Below are positions 1 to 6,980 of a DNA stretch of 10,434 nucleotides, one piece after another. The DNA comes from Desulfobacteraceae bacterium. Its GTDB lineage: Bacteria; Desulfobacterota; DSM-4660; Desulfatiglandales; Desulfatiglandaceae. Position numbers and translations under genes: made by a program. The stretch covers positions 1-10,434 of the forward strand of contig JAUUVE010000047.1 in the NCBI GenBank assembly GCA_030589715.1, read 5' to 3'. Each line of letters begins with the position of its first letter. Within the stretch, counting starts at the first letter, position 1. The notes beneath the pieces were generated by a model. The model ran no database searches, was not told where the DNA came from, and worked only from the letters and a program-made list of their open reading frames with translations.

Positions 1-490
1 TGAATTTATCATTTGCCTCCCGCAAGCTGGCATCTTCAGGTACCAAAGAAAGGTTCATAATTATGGCATCCTCATTGGTCTCTTTATAATAATGTGGCCT
101 ACGGCCTATCTCACTGAATCCGGCCCTATTGTAAAAGGCCCTGGCAATGACATTTGAGGGCCTAACCTCCAACCATGCCTTTCTAGCCCCTTCGGATACG
201 CCCACCTCTATCATCTTGTCCAGTAGGCAACCCCCGAGACCTCTTCTCCGTCTCTCGGGGTGAACGGCAACATTCATCAAGTGAACCTCACCCCCAAAGA
301 CCCAGAAGCAGATATAACCTCCAAGTTCTCCGTCTACAATCAACACCCAAAGGTGGGAGATTGGTCTCTTTATCTCCTCTTCAAAGGCCTTTAAACTCCA
401 CGGAGTCGGAAAAGAAGCCCTTTCCACCTCTAATATATTATCTTGAAACCGCTGAAAATTTTCTGCGGTTACTTCTTCGACGGAGATCAT
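1..490 (-). CDS. rimI: RimI-type GNAT N-acetyltransferase (C-terminus cut by window edge)
   Basis: Member of the GNAT family, closest by eye to RimI, which acetylates the N-terminal alanine of ribosomal protein bS18 using acetyl-CoA. I translated 163 codons with no stop before base 1, so only the last few residues are missing (RimI is usually about 150-165 residues). Visible motifs are FPTPWS at 27-32, the acetyl-CoA loop RRRRGLGG at 80-87 after VAVHPE, the LEVR strand with Glu108, and ARAFYNRAGF at 117-125 with Tyr120. The last two match the catalytic Glu and Tyr of RimI. The C-terminal EIGRRPHYY is also typical. The ATG at 490 is chosen because it follows the upstream EIIA stop by only two bases, implying translational coupling; no strong Shine-Dalgarno is visible. 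A neighbouring tsaB, often next to rimI, is not in view. The acetylation target is inferred from the family. Confidence 0.88.
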   Translation of the reverse strand, partial: MISVEEVTAENFQRFQDNILEVERASFPTPWSLKAFEEEIKRPISHLWVLIVDGELGGYICFWVFGGEVHLMNVAVHPERRRRGLGGCLLDKMIEVGVSEGARKAWLEVRPSNVIARAFYNRAGFSEIGRRPHYYKETNEDAIIMNLSLVPEDASLREANDKF

Positions 491-492
491 CC

Positions 493-888
493 CTATTTCA
501 GCAATTTTCCTGCCAGGGCAATACTCCTTCTGCCTGCCCGCTGCGCCCTTTCACCCAGTTCACTCAATGTCAGACGTTCCCGATCCTGGGCAACTGCAAT
601 GACCATGGGCAGATTGACTCCAGTCAGGACCTCGACCATCTGTTCCTTCAGGAAGGAAAGGCTCAGGTTGGAAGGGGTACCACCGAACATATCTGTGAGG
701 ACAAGGACCCCTTGGCCGTGATCGAGGCTCTTTATCTTTTCTGCGATGGCCTTTAACAGTTCTTCACTCTCTGATGTTTGGGTGATAGCAATTGCGTCAG
801 CATCCTCTAGCCTGCCCACAATAAGTTCAGCGGCGTTCAAAAATTCTTTTCCCAAATCACAGTGAGAAATAATTAGCAATCCTATCAT
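493..888 (-). CDS. PTS mannose-family EIIA domain protein (stand-alone)
   Basis: A 131-residue protein made of a single EIIA-Man domain. In this family a histidine near the N-terminus takes phosphate from HPr and passes it to an EIIB. Here it is His9 in LLIISHCDLG. The second family signature, LTDMFGGTPSN, lies at 64-74. No EIIB, EIIC or EIID gene is in the window, so a regulatory role is more likely than sugar import; this is inferred from context and from the habit of deltaproteobacteria of carrying such lone EIIA proteins near ptsN and HPr. It starts 27 bases after the ptsN stop, with GGGGAAG just ahead of the ATG, and ends two bases before rimI. All residues expected of an active EIIA appear present, in contrast to the damaged PtsN upstream. 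Confidence 0.9.
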   Translation of the reverse strand: MIGLLIISHCDLGKEFLNAAELIVGRLEDADAIAITQTSESEELLKAIAEKIKSLDHGQGVLVLTDMFGGTPSNLSLSFLKEQMVEVLTGVNLPMVIAVAQDRERLTLSELGERAQRAGRRSIALAGKLLK

Positions 889-915
889 AGCTTCCCCGGC
901 GGTCTTTAATAGTAA

Positions 916-1377
916 TCAATATTCCTCGTCCGCTTGAACGATCATCTGGTAGAGCTCTTTTTTGGTGCCCAGCTCCATTAGCCTTTTGCGGAAGGCGTTG
1001 CTTTTCAATATCTTAGCTATTTTTGCCAAGACCTCCAAGTGGATGCCGGAAGAATTGTCGGGGGCCACGAGAAGGAAGAAAAGGTAAACGGGCTGTCTAT
1101 CAATAGACTCAAAGTCGAGGCCCTCCTTACTCCTCCCGAATGAAATAATAGGACGTCAAACACCTTTAAGTTTCCCTTGCGGAATGTCGACCACGTCAAA
1201 GATACCCGAAGTCCAGCGACGTTCCATTACCACCAGTACCTTCACAAGGGCCCTTTTGGCTATTGAAGGCTCATGAGCCGACATCACTTGGGCCAATTCT
1301 TCCAGAAGACCTCTCTTGTCTTTGGCCTTCAGCTCGGGGACAATGTTGTTTTCTTCTATGATTTCCGAAAGTTTCAT
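916..1377 (-). pseudogene. ptsN: PtsN (EIIA-Ntr) with in-frame TGA and lost active-site histidine
   Basis: PtsN is the terminal phosphate acceptor of the nitrogen PTS and regulates partners according to its phosphorylation state. The frame 1377-916 encodes 153 codons plus a TGA stop, the usual family length. Codon 74 (1156-1158), however, is TGA, so translation should stop after 73 residues. The C-terminal half continues in the same frame and is well preserved (RPIISFGRSKEG, FFLLVAPDNSSGIHL, ending DEEY). Just before the stop, the conserved IPHGK motif reads IPQGK: the phosphorylated His is Gln67 (codon CAA at 1177-1179). The preceding signature, usually close to GTSGIGDGVA, reads WTSGIFDVVD. 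So both the length and the catalytic residue are lost. It may be a recent pseudogene, a local sequence error, or, less likely, a recoded TGA. It starts 38 bases after hpf, with only a weak GGAT ahead of the ATG. Confidence 0.85.
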
Positions 1378-1386
1378 TACATCAAT

Positions 1387-1409
1387 CCAAAAAATAGAAT
1401 GTTTTTTGG
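1387..1409. repeat. AT-rich inverted repeat between hpf and ptsN
   Basis: Two perfect 8-base arms, CCAAAAAA at 1387-1394 and TTTTTTGG at 1402-1409, enclose a 7-base loop. In the minus-strand transcript this hairpin would lie between the hpf stop and the ptsN start, its last bases touching the weak ptsN ribosome binding site. With six A-U pairs it is weak and has no separate U-tract, so a terminator is doubtful; a processing site or mild translational control is possible. Confidence 0.5.
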
Positions 1410-1415
1410 CGGGGA

Positions 1416-1955
1416 TTAGTTCGTGGGCTCAATAAGTCCGAGGTTACCGTCCCCCCGCTTATAGATCACATTGATCTCTCTGGATTTTGCATTCCTAAAG
1501 ACAAGAAAGTCCTGCCTCAAGAGACTGAGTTGCATTGCAGCTTCCTCCGGGTCCATGGGTTTGGCGATCATTTTTTCAACCTCTATCAGTGGTTCCTCCC
1601 CAGCAAATGCAGAGGCCTCATCCGCCTCTTCGGTCTCTAACCTATCTTCACTCTTGGGGCTCTCCGGTCGATGACTTCTTATCTTGGATAGATGCCTCTT
1701 GACCTGCTTTTCAATCTTATCCATAACCTGGTCAATGGCGGAATACATATCCCCTGTCTCTTCAACTGCCTTGACCAGGGTGCCATTCACGCTAAGCATC
1801 ACATCCGCCTGATGTCTGAATTTCTCAACGGTCAACACCACGTGGGCTTCAGCAGGAGAATCAAAGTATTTCCTTATTTTGGACAGCTTGTCTTCAGTAT
1901 AGGTCTTCAAACTTTCTATGGGTTCAGTGTGTCTGAATGTCACAGTAATATCCAT
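1416..1955 (-). CDS. hpf: Long-form ribosome hibernation promoting factor (HPF)
   Basis: A 179-residue protein that binds the 30S subunit and, in the long form, drives 70S ribosomes into inactive 100S dimers in starvation. The N-terminal S30AE/YfiA domain covers about residues 1-95 (MDITVTFRH, then DVMLSVNG and AIDQVMDKIEKQVKRH). An acidic linker runs from about 97 to 127. The C-terminal dimerisation domain at about 132-177 has the family pattern KPMDPEEAAMQ, QDFLVFRNA and INVIYKRGDGNLGLIEP. The frame is open further upstream, but the ATG at 1955 is chosen because GGAGGA lies seven to eight bases before it and the protein then begins exactly at the conserved start of the domain. It follows rpoN by 43 bases, the common proteobacterial order. 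Confidence 0.95.
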   Translation of the reverse strand: MDITVTFRHTEPIESLKTYTEDKLSKIRKYFDSPAEAHVVLTVEKFRHQADVMLSVNGTLVKAVEETGDMYSAIDQVMDKIEKQVKRHLSKIRSHRPESPKSEDRLETEEADEASAFAGEEPLIEVEKMIAKPMDPEEAAMQLSLLRQDFLVFRNAKSREINVIYKRGDGNLGLIEPTN

Positions 1956-1998
1956 AAAGTCCTCCTCCCATATAATCGTAGTTCGGTGTAAGAAAAAG

Positions 1999-3438
1999 TT
2001 AGTAGAGGTTTTTCCTCTTGCTTGAAGGCAGTATACCCATCGACTCCCGATACTTGGCAACCGTTCGACGGGCGACATTGATATTAAGGCCTGCCAAGAT
2101 CTCGACGATCTGTTCATCACTGTATGGTTTTTCCTTTTTTTCCGATTTAATAATATTACGCATATGCTCCTTTACACTCTCTGAGGCCACGGCGTCTCCC
2201 CGAAAGCTCTTGATCGAGCTATTAAAAAAGAATTTGAGCTCAAAAAGACCTTGGGGTGTATGCACATATTTGTTTGTGGTGGCCCTGCTAACAGTCGACT
2301 CATGCATTTGAATGTCTTCAGCCACATTCCTGAGGACGAGTGGCTTCAGGTGGGTTATCCCATTTTCGAGGAAGTTCCTTTGAAATCGAACGATGCTTTT
2401 TGTGACCCTGTAAATGGTCCTCTGGCGTTGGTGGATGCTCTTTATCAACCAAGCCGCAGATCTCAATTTCTCTTGGATATATGCCCTGGCATTTTCGGAC
2501 AAAGAGTCCCTTCTCCGAAGGATATCTTTGTAATAAGGGCTGATCCTTAGTTTTGGTAGGCCATCTTCATTTTGTAAAATTTCAAAATCATCGCCCGCCT
2601 TGAAGACGTAAATATCGGGGGTTATGTATATGGTCTGGTCATTGGAGTAACTACTGCCAGGCCTTGGATCCATCCCCTGAATCACTGATATTGCCGAGAG
2701 GACCTCACTGAGCGGCACAGACAGCCACTTGGCTATACGATCGTATTTTCTGCCCTCAAGGTCTCCCAGGTGGTCCTTGATTATGTTTTCAACCACTGTC
2801 CCCACAAGGTTGTGGAACCTGGCCTGTATGAGCAAGGACTCCCTCATGTCTCGGGCAGCCACGCCTACGGGATCAAAAGCTTGGATGAGTTCTAGTGTTC
2901 TATTTACTTTATCGAGTCCGTATCCTGTAATACGAAAAGTCTCTTCAATGGGAATGTCCAAGTAACCATCATCATCCAGATTCCCAATAATGTGGGCCCC
3001 GATCTCCTTTTGTTCATGGTCAAGATTGCTCAAGTTGAGCTGCCACATGAGGTGCGAGGAAAGATTTGTCCGGGTTGTCGTGATATTTTCCATGGGTGGG
3101 AGCTCTCTATCTTCATGAGGTGTCGAACCCCATTCCGTATTATATTCAGAGAGATAACTTTCCCAGTCTACATCATCCCTTGCATGCTCCTCGACCGTCA
3201 CCTCAGGAAGCTCCGGGATATCCTGCCCCGAGTCGCCTTTCTCCTCATCGGTTATGCCATTATCATCAGTCTCGTCTGTCCCCTGCTCTTCTAAGGCTGG
3301 GTTTGATTCCATCTCCTGAGAGATGTTCTCTATCAGCTCAAGCTTGGATAGCTGCAATAACTTGATGGCCTGCTGCAGCTGGGGGGTCATGATGAGCTGT
3401 TGAGCGAGGCTCACCGTTTGTCTCAATTCTAAAGCCAT
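1999..3438 (-). CDS. rpoN: RNA polymerase sigma-54 factor RpoN
   Basis: A 479-residue alternative sigma factor that directs RNA polymerase to -24/-12 promoters and needs an AAA+ enhancer-binding activator to open them. Region I is clear at residues 1-50 (glutamine- and leucine-rich, with LAQQLIMTPQLQQAI and ending in NPALEE). An acidic region II follows at about 52-110. The core-binding domain comes next, with DPVGVAARD near the middle. The C-terminus has the DNA-binding helix-turn-helix and the diagnostic RpoN box ARRTVAKYRE at 456-465, followed by the usual basic SSKRK tail. Length is normal. The start at 3438 lies 31 bases after the lptB stop, with GAGG further upstream as a modest ribosome binding site. 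I saw no convincing -24/-12 promoter in this window, so its local targets are not visible here. Confidence 0.97.
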   Translation of the reverse strand: MALELRQTVSLAQQLIMTPQLQQAIKLLQLSKLELIENISQEMESNPALEEQGTDETDDNGITDEEKGDSGQDIPELPEVTVEEHARDDVDWESYLSEYNTEWGSTPHEDRELPPMENITTTRTNLSSHLMWQLNLSNLDHEQKEIGAHIIGNLDDDGYLDIPIEETFRITGYGLDKVNRTLELIQAFDPVGVAARDMRESLLIQARFHNLVGTVVENIIKDHLGDLEGRKYDRIAKWLSVPLSEVLSAISVIQGMDPRPGSSYSNDQTIYITPDIYVFKAGDDFEILQNEDGLPKLRISPYYKDILRRRDSLSENARAYIQEKLRSAAWLIKSIHQRQRTIYRVTKSIVRFQRNFLENGITHLKPLVLRNVAEDIQMHESTVSRATTNKYVHTPQGLFELKFFFNSSIKSFRGDAVASESVKEHMRNIIKSEKKEKPYSDEQIVEILAGLNINVARRTVAKYRESMGILPSSKRKNLY

Positions 3439-3469
3439 GATAAAGAGATCTGTATCCTCGGGTGAAAAA

Positions 3470-4204
3470 TCATAAATTAAAATTCTCTCCTAGATAGACG
3501 CTCCGGACAATCTTGCTCTGAACGATCTTCTCCGGAACACCCTGCTCTATGATCTTGCCCTCATTTATAATATAGGCACTATCACAAACACTTAACGTTT
3601 CTCGGACGTTATGATCCGATATGATAATACCCAAGCCCTTGGCTTTCAACTGCCTAATGATCTCCTGGATATCATTTAGGATAAGGGGGTCAATTCCAGC
3701 AAACGGCTCATCCAGCAGCATGAACCTTGGTTCTGTGACTAAGGCCCTGGTTATTTCCAACCTTCGTCGCTCTCCTCCTGAGAGTGAGGAGGCCTTCTGT
3801 TTGGCCAGATGGGCGATGTTTAATTCAGCCAACAGCCTCTCAAGCCGGATTTTCCTCTCTTGGGCCGAAATATCCAGGGTTTCCAAGATGGCCAGCAGGT
3901 TTTGCTCAACAGTCAATTTTCGAAATACAGAAGGCTCTTGGGCCAAATAATTGATCCCTTTCCTGGCCCTGAGATACATGGGGTCCTGGGTGATATCTTG
4001 CCCGTCTAGAAAGACCTCGCCTTCGTTTGGACGTGTAAGACCGACAACCATATAAAATGTCGTGGTCTTGCCGGCTCCATTAGGGCCTAAGAGACCCACA
4101 ATCTCCTCTCTCTTCAGCCCTAGACTGACACGATCAACCACCCTCTTACCGTTATATATCTTGACCAGGCCCTCTGCTTGGAGCATCTGTTCTGCCACGG
4201 CCAC
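3470..4204 (-). CDS. lptB: LPS export ABC transporter ATPase LptB
   Basis: A 244-residue cytoplasmic ATPase that powers extraction of LPS from the inner membrane together with LptF and LptG. Motifs in order are Walker A GPNGAGKTT at 40-48, Q-loop Gln89, signature LSGGE at 141-145, Walker B FMLLDEP at 161-167, and H-loop His198 in SDHNVRETL. The YLAQEPSVFRKLTV stretch after the Q-loop is characteristic of LptB within ABC proteins. The start used is GTG at 4204, five bases after the lptA stop, with AGGG just upstream. A GTG two codons on or the ATG at codon 7 are also possible and would give a more usual N-terminus. The lptF/lptG permease genes are not in the window; they are commonly elsewhere. 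Confidence 0.96.
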   Translation of the reverse strand: MAVAEQMLQAEGLVKIYNGKRVVDRVSLGLKREEIVGLLGPNGAGKTTTFYMVVGLTRPNEGEVFLDGQDITQDPMYLRARKGINYLAQEPSVFRKLTVEQNLLAILETLDISAQERKIRLERLLAELNIAHLAKQKASSLSGGERRRLEITRALVTEPRFMLLDEPFAGIDPLILNDIQEIIRQLKAKGLGIIISDHNVRETLSVCDSAYIINEGKIIEQGVPEKIVQSKIVRSVYLGENFNL

Positions 4205-4209
4205 CAGCC

Positions 4210-4770
4210 CTATCTTTTTTTCCCTTTTGGAAAGATCACAGCCCTTACTTTTTTGTCTTTGGAACTCTCAACAACACTCCGCTCTTCTTTTAAGAACATG
4301 GTGATTCGATCCCCTTCCACAAAGTCCTTGCCCATTCTCACAACCGGATTGCCCGTAAGGACCATCTTTTCCTCGCTCTGATAATAAACTGCCTTCTCTG
4401 CAGTGGCCACACCTCCATGAGTACGATTGATCCTTACCTTCCCGGTGGCAACGATCTTGCTGATCTTGGTTTCGGCCTCCCCGCTCCCCTCTTGCCCGGA
4501 CGAGTTCTCGTAATAGACGAGCATTTTCTGACAATCGAGGACAAAATCATCCTTTTTGGCATTTACTTCACCCGTAAATGTCACCACTTTCAGTTTATCA
4601 TCCACTTCCAGGGTATTTGACCTTATGATTATGGGCCCGGGTTCAGGGGACTTTTCCTTGGCCTTTTCAGTATTTTGTCGGAGACTCTCGGACCCAACAG
4701 TACCGGGCACTATGAGCCCGCAGAGGAGGAAGGTGGTCAAAAAAAGCAGTTGGCGTCTGATGCATCTCAT
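4210..4770 (-). CDS. lptA: Periplasmic LPS bridge protein LptA
   Basis: A 186-residue exported protein of the OstA/LptA fold that forms the periplasmic bridge carrying LPS from LptC to LptD. The N-terminus is a signal peptide: a basic start MRCIRRQ, a hydrophobic core at about 8-21, and a likely cleavage near VGSES at about 26. The mature part has the repeated beta-strand pattern of the family, with SNTLEVDDKLKVVTFTGEV, then KIVATGKVRI and KMVLTGNPVVRMG. The C-terminal tail is basic (FPKGKKR). Its ATG overlaps the lptC stop as TAATG, so the two are translationally coupled, and lptB follows after five bases. The order lptC-lptA-lptB supports the assignment despite the weak sequence conservation of this family. 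Confidence 0.93.
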   Translation of the reverse strand: MRCIRRQLLFLTTFLLCGLIVPGTVGSESLRQNTEKAKEKSPEPGPIIIRSNTLEVDDKLKVVTFTGEVNAKKDDFVLDCQKMLVYYENSSGQEGSGEAETKISKIVATGKVRINRTHGGVATAEKAVYYQSEEKMVLTGNPVVRMGKDFVEGDRITMFLKEERSVVESSKDKKVRAVIFPKGKKR

Positions 4771-5339
4771 TATGTCAAAGACTCTTTTCTCAGGGTAGTG
4801 GTAACATCTGACAATATCCTGAGCCTCTTTTTATCAAAATCCACAAAAAGGCCTTGGCCCTCTATCGCAAAAAAAGGGCCAAATATCTTGACCCGATCCT
4901 CTGTACGCAGATACCCATCTTTCTGATTGATCAGGATATGCTGGGTGAGGATCCTGTATCCGTTGTCTGAAATCCCTTCTAAATCGCCCCAGAGGTTGAT
5001 CTCACCGGAATCTCTGGAATAGTCCCCTCTCTTGCCCTTTAACCTATACCATGGCCTGTTCTCTGGCTCCACTCTCAGCCTAAAGTCGTGGAAAAAAATT
5101 TTGCTTTTATCACCCGAAAACTTCACCTTTTTGGCGTCCAGGACCCATTTGACCTTTTCATCCGGATCATTGTGGGTATAGTGAATATCTCTCAGCATGA
5201 GCCCTTCCCCAGATATGATATCTCCGAAAAGGGACTCATCTATAAGCTTTCTACCGGATGTAGCAAGGTAAAAGGCTACCAGTGCCAGAAGGACACCCAA
5301 TCCCATAAGGGGCCACTGTCTCTTAAAGAATTTCTCCAT
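4770..5339 (-). CDS. lptC: Inner-membrane LPS transport protein LptC
   Basis: A 189-residue bitopic protein that accepts LPS from the LptB2FG extractor and passes it to LptA. A single N-terminal membrane anchor is visible at about residues 10-28 (after MEKFFKRQ). The periplasmic part has a beta-rich jellyroll pattern with SGEGLMLRDIHYTHND, WVLDAKKVKF, DYSRDSGEINLWGDL and YLRTEDRVKIFGP, typical of the LptC/DUF1239 family. Length matches the family (about 190). It lies 43 bases after kdsC and overlaps lptA by one base. The ribosome binding site is weak. Sequence identity in this family is low, so gene order carries part of the assignment. Confidence 0.92.
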   Translation of the reverse strand: MEKFFKRQWPLMGLGVLLALVAFYLATSGRKLIDESLFGDIISGEGLMLRDIHYTHNDPDEKVKWVLDAKKVKFSGDKSKIFFHDFRLRVEPENRPWYRLKGKRGDYSRDSGEINLWGDLEGISDNGYRILTQHILINQKDGYLRTEDRVKIFGPFFAIEGQGLFVDFDKKRLRILSDVTTTLRKESLT

Positions 5340-5382
5340 ACGTGTCTTTGTATTATATCAGTGCCCAATTTGCCATGTAAAG

Positions 5383-5904
5383 CTATTTTCCGTGGAATTC
5401 CGTCACCGAAGCCGACCATTTCCCCTGACACTTGAGGATCCATTCACATGCCTCCCTCAGAGCCCCATAACCCCCTTGGTTTCGTGTAACAAAGTCAGCA
5501 GATTCGCGAAGTTCCTTGGCGGCATCGGCCACTGCTATCCTTAGGCCAACCTCTTTAAACATGGTCAGCTCGGGGAGGTCATCACCCATGCAACAGGCCT
5601 CCTCCTTCTTTAGGCCTTTGGCATTTATCAATTGCCTGCACAGGGTCCCTTTGTCTGTTACACCTTGGTAAAGTTCTTCAATTCCCAATTCCTCTGCACG
5701 AAGCGTGACCACCCGGGATCTCCGACCAGTAATGAGGACAATGTCAACGCCGTTTGACATAAGGATCTTTAAACCCAGCCCGTCTTTGACGTCAAAAGAC
5801 TTGGTCTCCTCCCCTCGGTCATTAATGGTGATACGACCGTCGGTCATCACACCATCAACGTCCAAGAAAAGCAGCCTAATCTTTGCCGCCTTTTCTCTCA
5901 ACAT
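5383..5904 (-). CDS. kdsC: 3-deoxy-D-manno-octulosonate 8-phosphate phosphatase KdsC
   Basis: A 173-residue HAD-superfamily phosphatase that removes phosphate from KDO-8-P to give KDO. HAD motif I is DVDGVMTDG, with nucleophile Asp15 and general acid Asp17. Motif II is Thr59 in VLITGR, motif III is Lys85 in GVTDKG, and motif IV is MGDDLPEL with Asp108 and Asp109. There is no cap domain, as expected for KdsC, which works as a tetramer. The C-terminal tail after QGGYGALREACEWIL is a little longer than the usual active-site tail. AGGA precedes the ATG at 5904. It follows kdsA after an 87-base gap that holds an 8-base G run (plus strand, 5962-5969) and a small inverted repeat, but no gene. Confidence 0.95.
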   Translation of the reverse strand: MLREKAAKIRLLFLDVDGVMTDGRITINDRGEETKSFDVKDGLGLKILMSNGVDIVLITGRRSRVVTLRAEELGIEELYQGVTDKGTLCRQLINAKGLKKEEACCMGDDLPELTMFKEVGLRIAVADAAKELRESADFVTRNQGGYGALREACEWILKCQGKWSASVTEFHGK

Positions 5905-5991
5905 TGTCTATTTTCCTGCTGTCTCTGCGGGGGGCTGCCATTTTACCAACAAAGACCCAGAGGGGGGGGTGAACCAAAGAGATATGCTCTC

Positions 5992-6813
5992 TTAGGACCC
6001 GACTACGCTGTGGATCTCTTTGAGCATAGCCAGCAAGGATTTGAGCTCATGAAGTGGAAGGGAATTGGGGCCGTCGCAGAGTGCGGAATCCGGATCTGGG
6101 TGGACTTCAATAAACACTCCGTCAGCCCCTGCCGCAACAGCGGCCCTGGAGAGGTGGCTTACAAATTCCCTCTGGCCTCCCGAACATGTACCAGCTCCCC
6201 CAGGAAGCTGTACACTGTGTGTGGCGTCAAATACCACTGGAAACCCGAATCCTTTCATTAGGGCTATGGATCTCATATCAACGACCAGATTGTTGTATCC
6301 AAAGAAAGTCCCACGCTCCGTGAGGAGAAGATCACGATTACCAGTGGAAGTCACCTTTTCAATGGTCGGTTCCATCTCCCATGGTGAGAGGAACTGACCT
6401 TTTTTGATATAAACGGGGAGCCCGCTCTGTGCAACCGCCAGGACCAAATCTGTTTGGCGGCACAAGAAGGCAGGTACCTGGATCACATCAAGCACACGGG
6501 CTGCCTTTTCCACTTCCCCGGTATTGTGGACATCGGACAACACTGGCAATCCGGCAGTGTCCTTCACTTTTTGTATTATCTCCAGCCCCTTCTCAATACC
6601 TGGCCCCCTAAAGGAATTCAAGGAGGTCCTATTGGCCTTGTCATAAGAGGTCTTGAAGATAACCGGAATATCAAGCTGCTCCCCGGTCTCTTTCAAAAAG
6701 AGGGCAATTTCCAAGGTAGTGGCCTCATCTTCGATCACACAGGGCCCTGCAATCAAGAACAAAGGGCCATCTGCATAGATGGTCAAGCTACCTATTCTTA
6801 TCACATGCTTCAT
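5992..6813 (-). CDS. kdsA: 3-deoxy-8-phosphooctulonate synthase KdsA (metal-dependent type)
   Basis: A 273-residue TIM-barrel enzyme that condenses phosphoenolpyruvate with arabinose 5-phosphate to form KDO-8-P. Conserved stretches are FKTSYDKANRTS, SFRGPG, QVPAFLCRQTDL, KKGQFLSPWEM, LTERGTFFGYNNLVVDMR and FDATHSVQLPGG. Four residues match the metal ligands of the metal-dependent class known from Aquifex: Cys25 in IAGPC, His199 in DATHS, Glu236 in IEVHP, and Asp247 in ALCDG. Enzymes of the metal-independent E. coli class carry Asn where Cys25 stands, so this one should need a divalent metal. It is the first gene of the minus-strand operon; no clear Shine-Dalgarno precedes its ATG. The pyrG gene that often lies directly upstream is absent. 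Confidence 0.97.
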   Translation of the reverse strand: MKHVIRIGSLTIYADGPLFLIAGPCVIEDEATTLEIALFLKETGEQLDIPVIFKTSYDKANRTSLNSFRGPGIEKGLEIIQKVKDTAGLPVLSDVHNTGEVEKAARVLDVIQVPAFLCRQTDLVLAVAQSGLPVYIKKGQFLSPWEMEPTIEKVTSTGNRDLLLTERGTFFGYNNLVVDMRSIALMKGFGFPVVFDATHSVQLPGGAGTCSGGQREFVSHLSRAAVAAGADGVFIEVHPDPDSALCDGPNSLPLHELKSLLAMLKEIHSVVGS

Positions 6814-6953
6814 TGTAGAACGTCAAAAGTGAATAAACTTGGACACAGCCCCTTAAAGGCTGCCCCATTCCTTGATACGGGATCTCTTGTCAGCCCTAGC
6901 CCAGGGTCTTTAAGGTGGAGTGTAGAACCTCCAGCTCCCACTTCCCACTTATT

Positions 6954-6980
6954 ATTATAGGAGGGCATAATGAAAGTCAA
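6954..6980 (-). promoter_or_regulatory. Probable sigma-70 promoter of the kdsA-lpt-rpoN operon
   Basis: Read on the minus strand, TTGACT (6975-6980) is followed after 15 bases by TATAAT (6954-6959) and after 18 bases by AATAAT (6951-6956). Either pairing gives a good sigma-70 site, so the exact -10 is open. Transcription would begin near 6944, leaving a leader of about 130 bases before kdsA. It is the best promoter seen for the minus-strand cluster. Confidence 0.6.

Noticed and set aside
1156..1158. The TGA in ptsN as a selenocysteine codon
   Set aside because: The position is not a Cys in PtsN proteins and has no redox role. Downstream bases offer only a 4-base TCCT/AGGA pairing with a 15-base loop, not a convincing bacterial SECIS.
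1956..2120. An N-terminal extension of HPF reaching into rpoN
   Set aside because: It overlaps the end of rpoN in another frame, and the conserved HPF start MDITVTFRH has its own GGAGGA site.
5962..5969. An 8-base G run as a phase-variation tract
   Set aside because: It lies in the non-coding gap between kdsA and kdsC, so slippage would not change a reading frame.
6454..6960. A 168-codon open frame on the plus strand
   Set aside because: It runs opposite to kdsA, a certain gene, and shows no family resemblance; a shadow frame.
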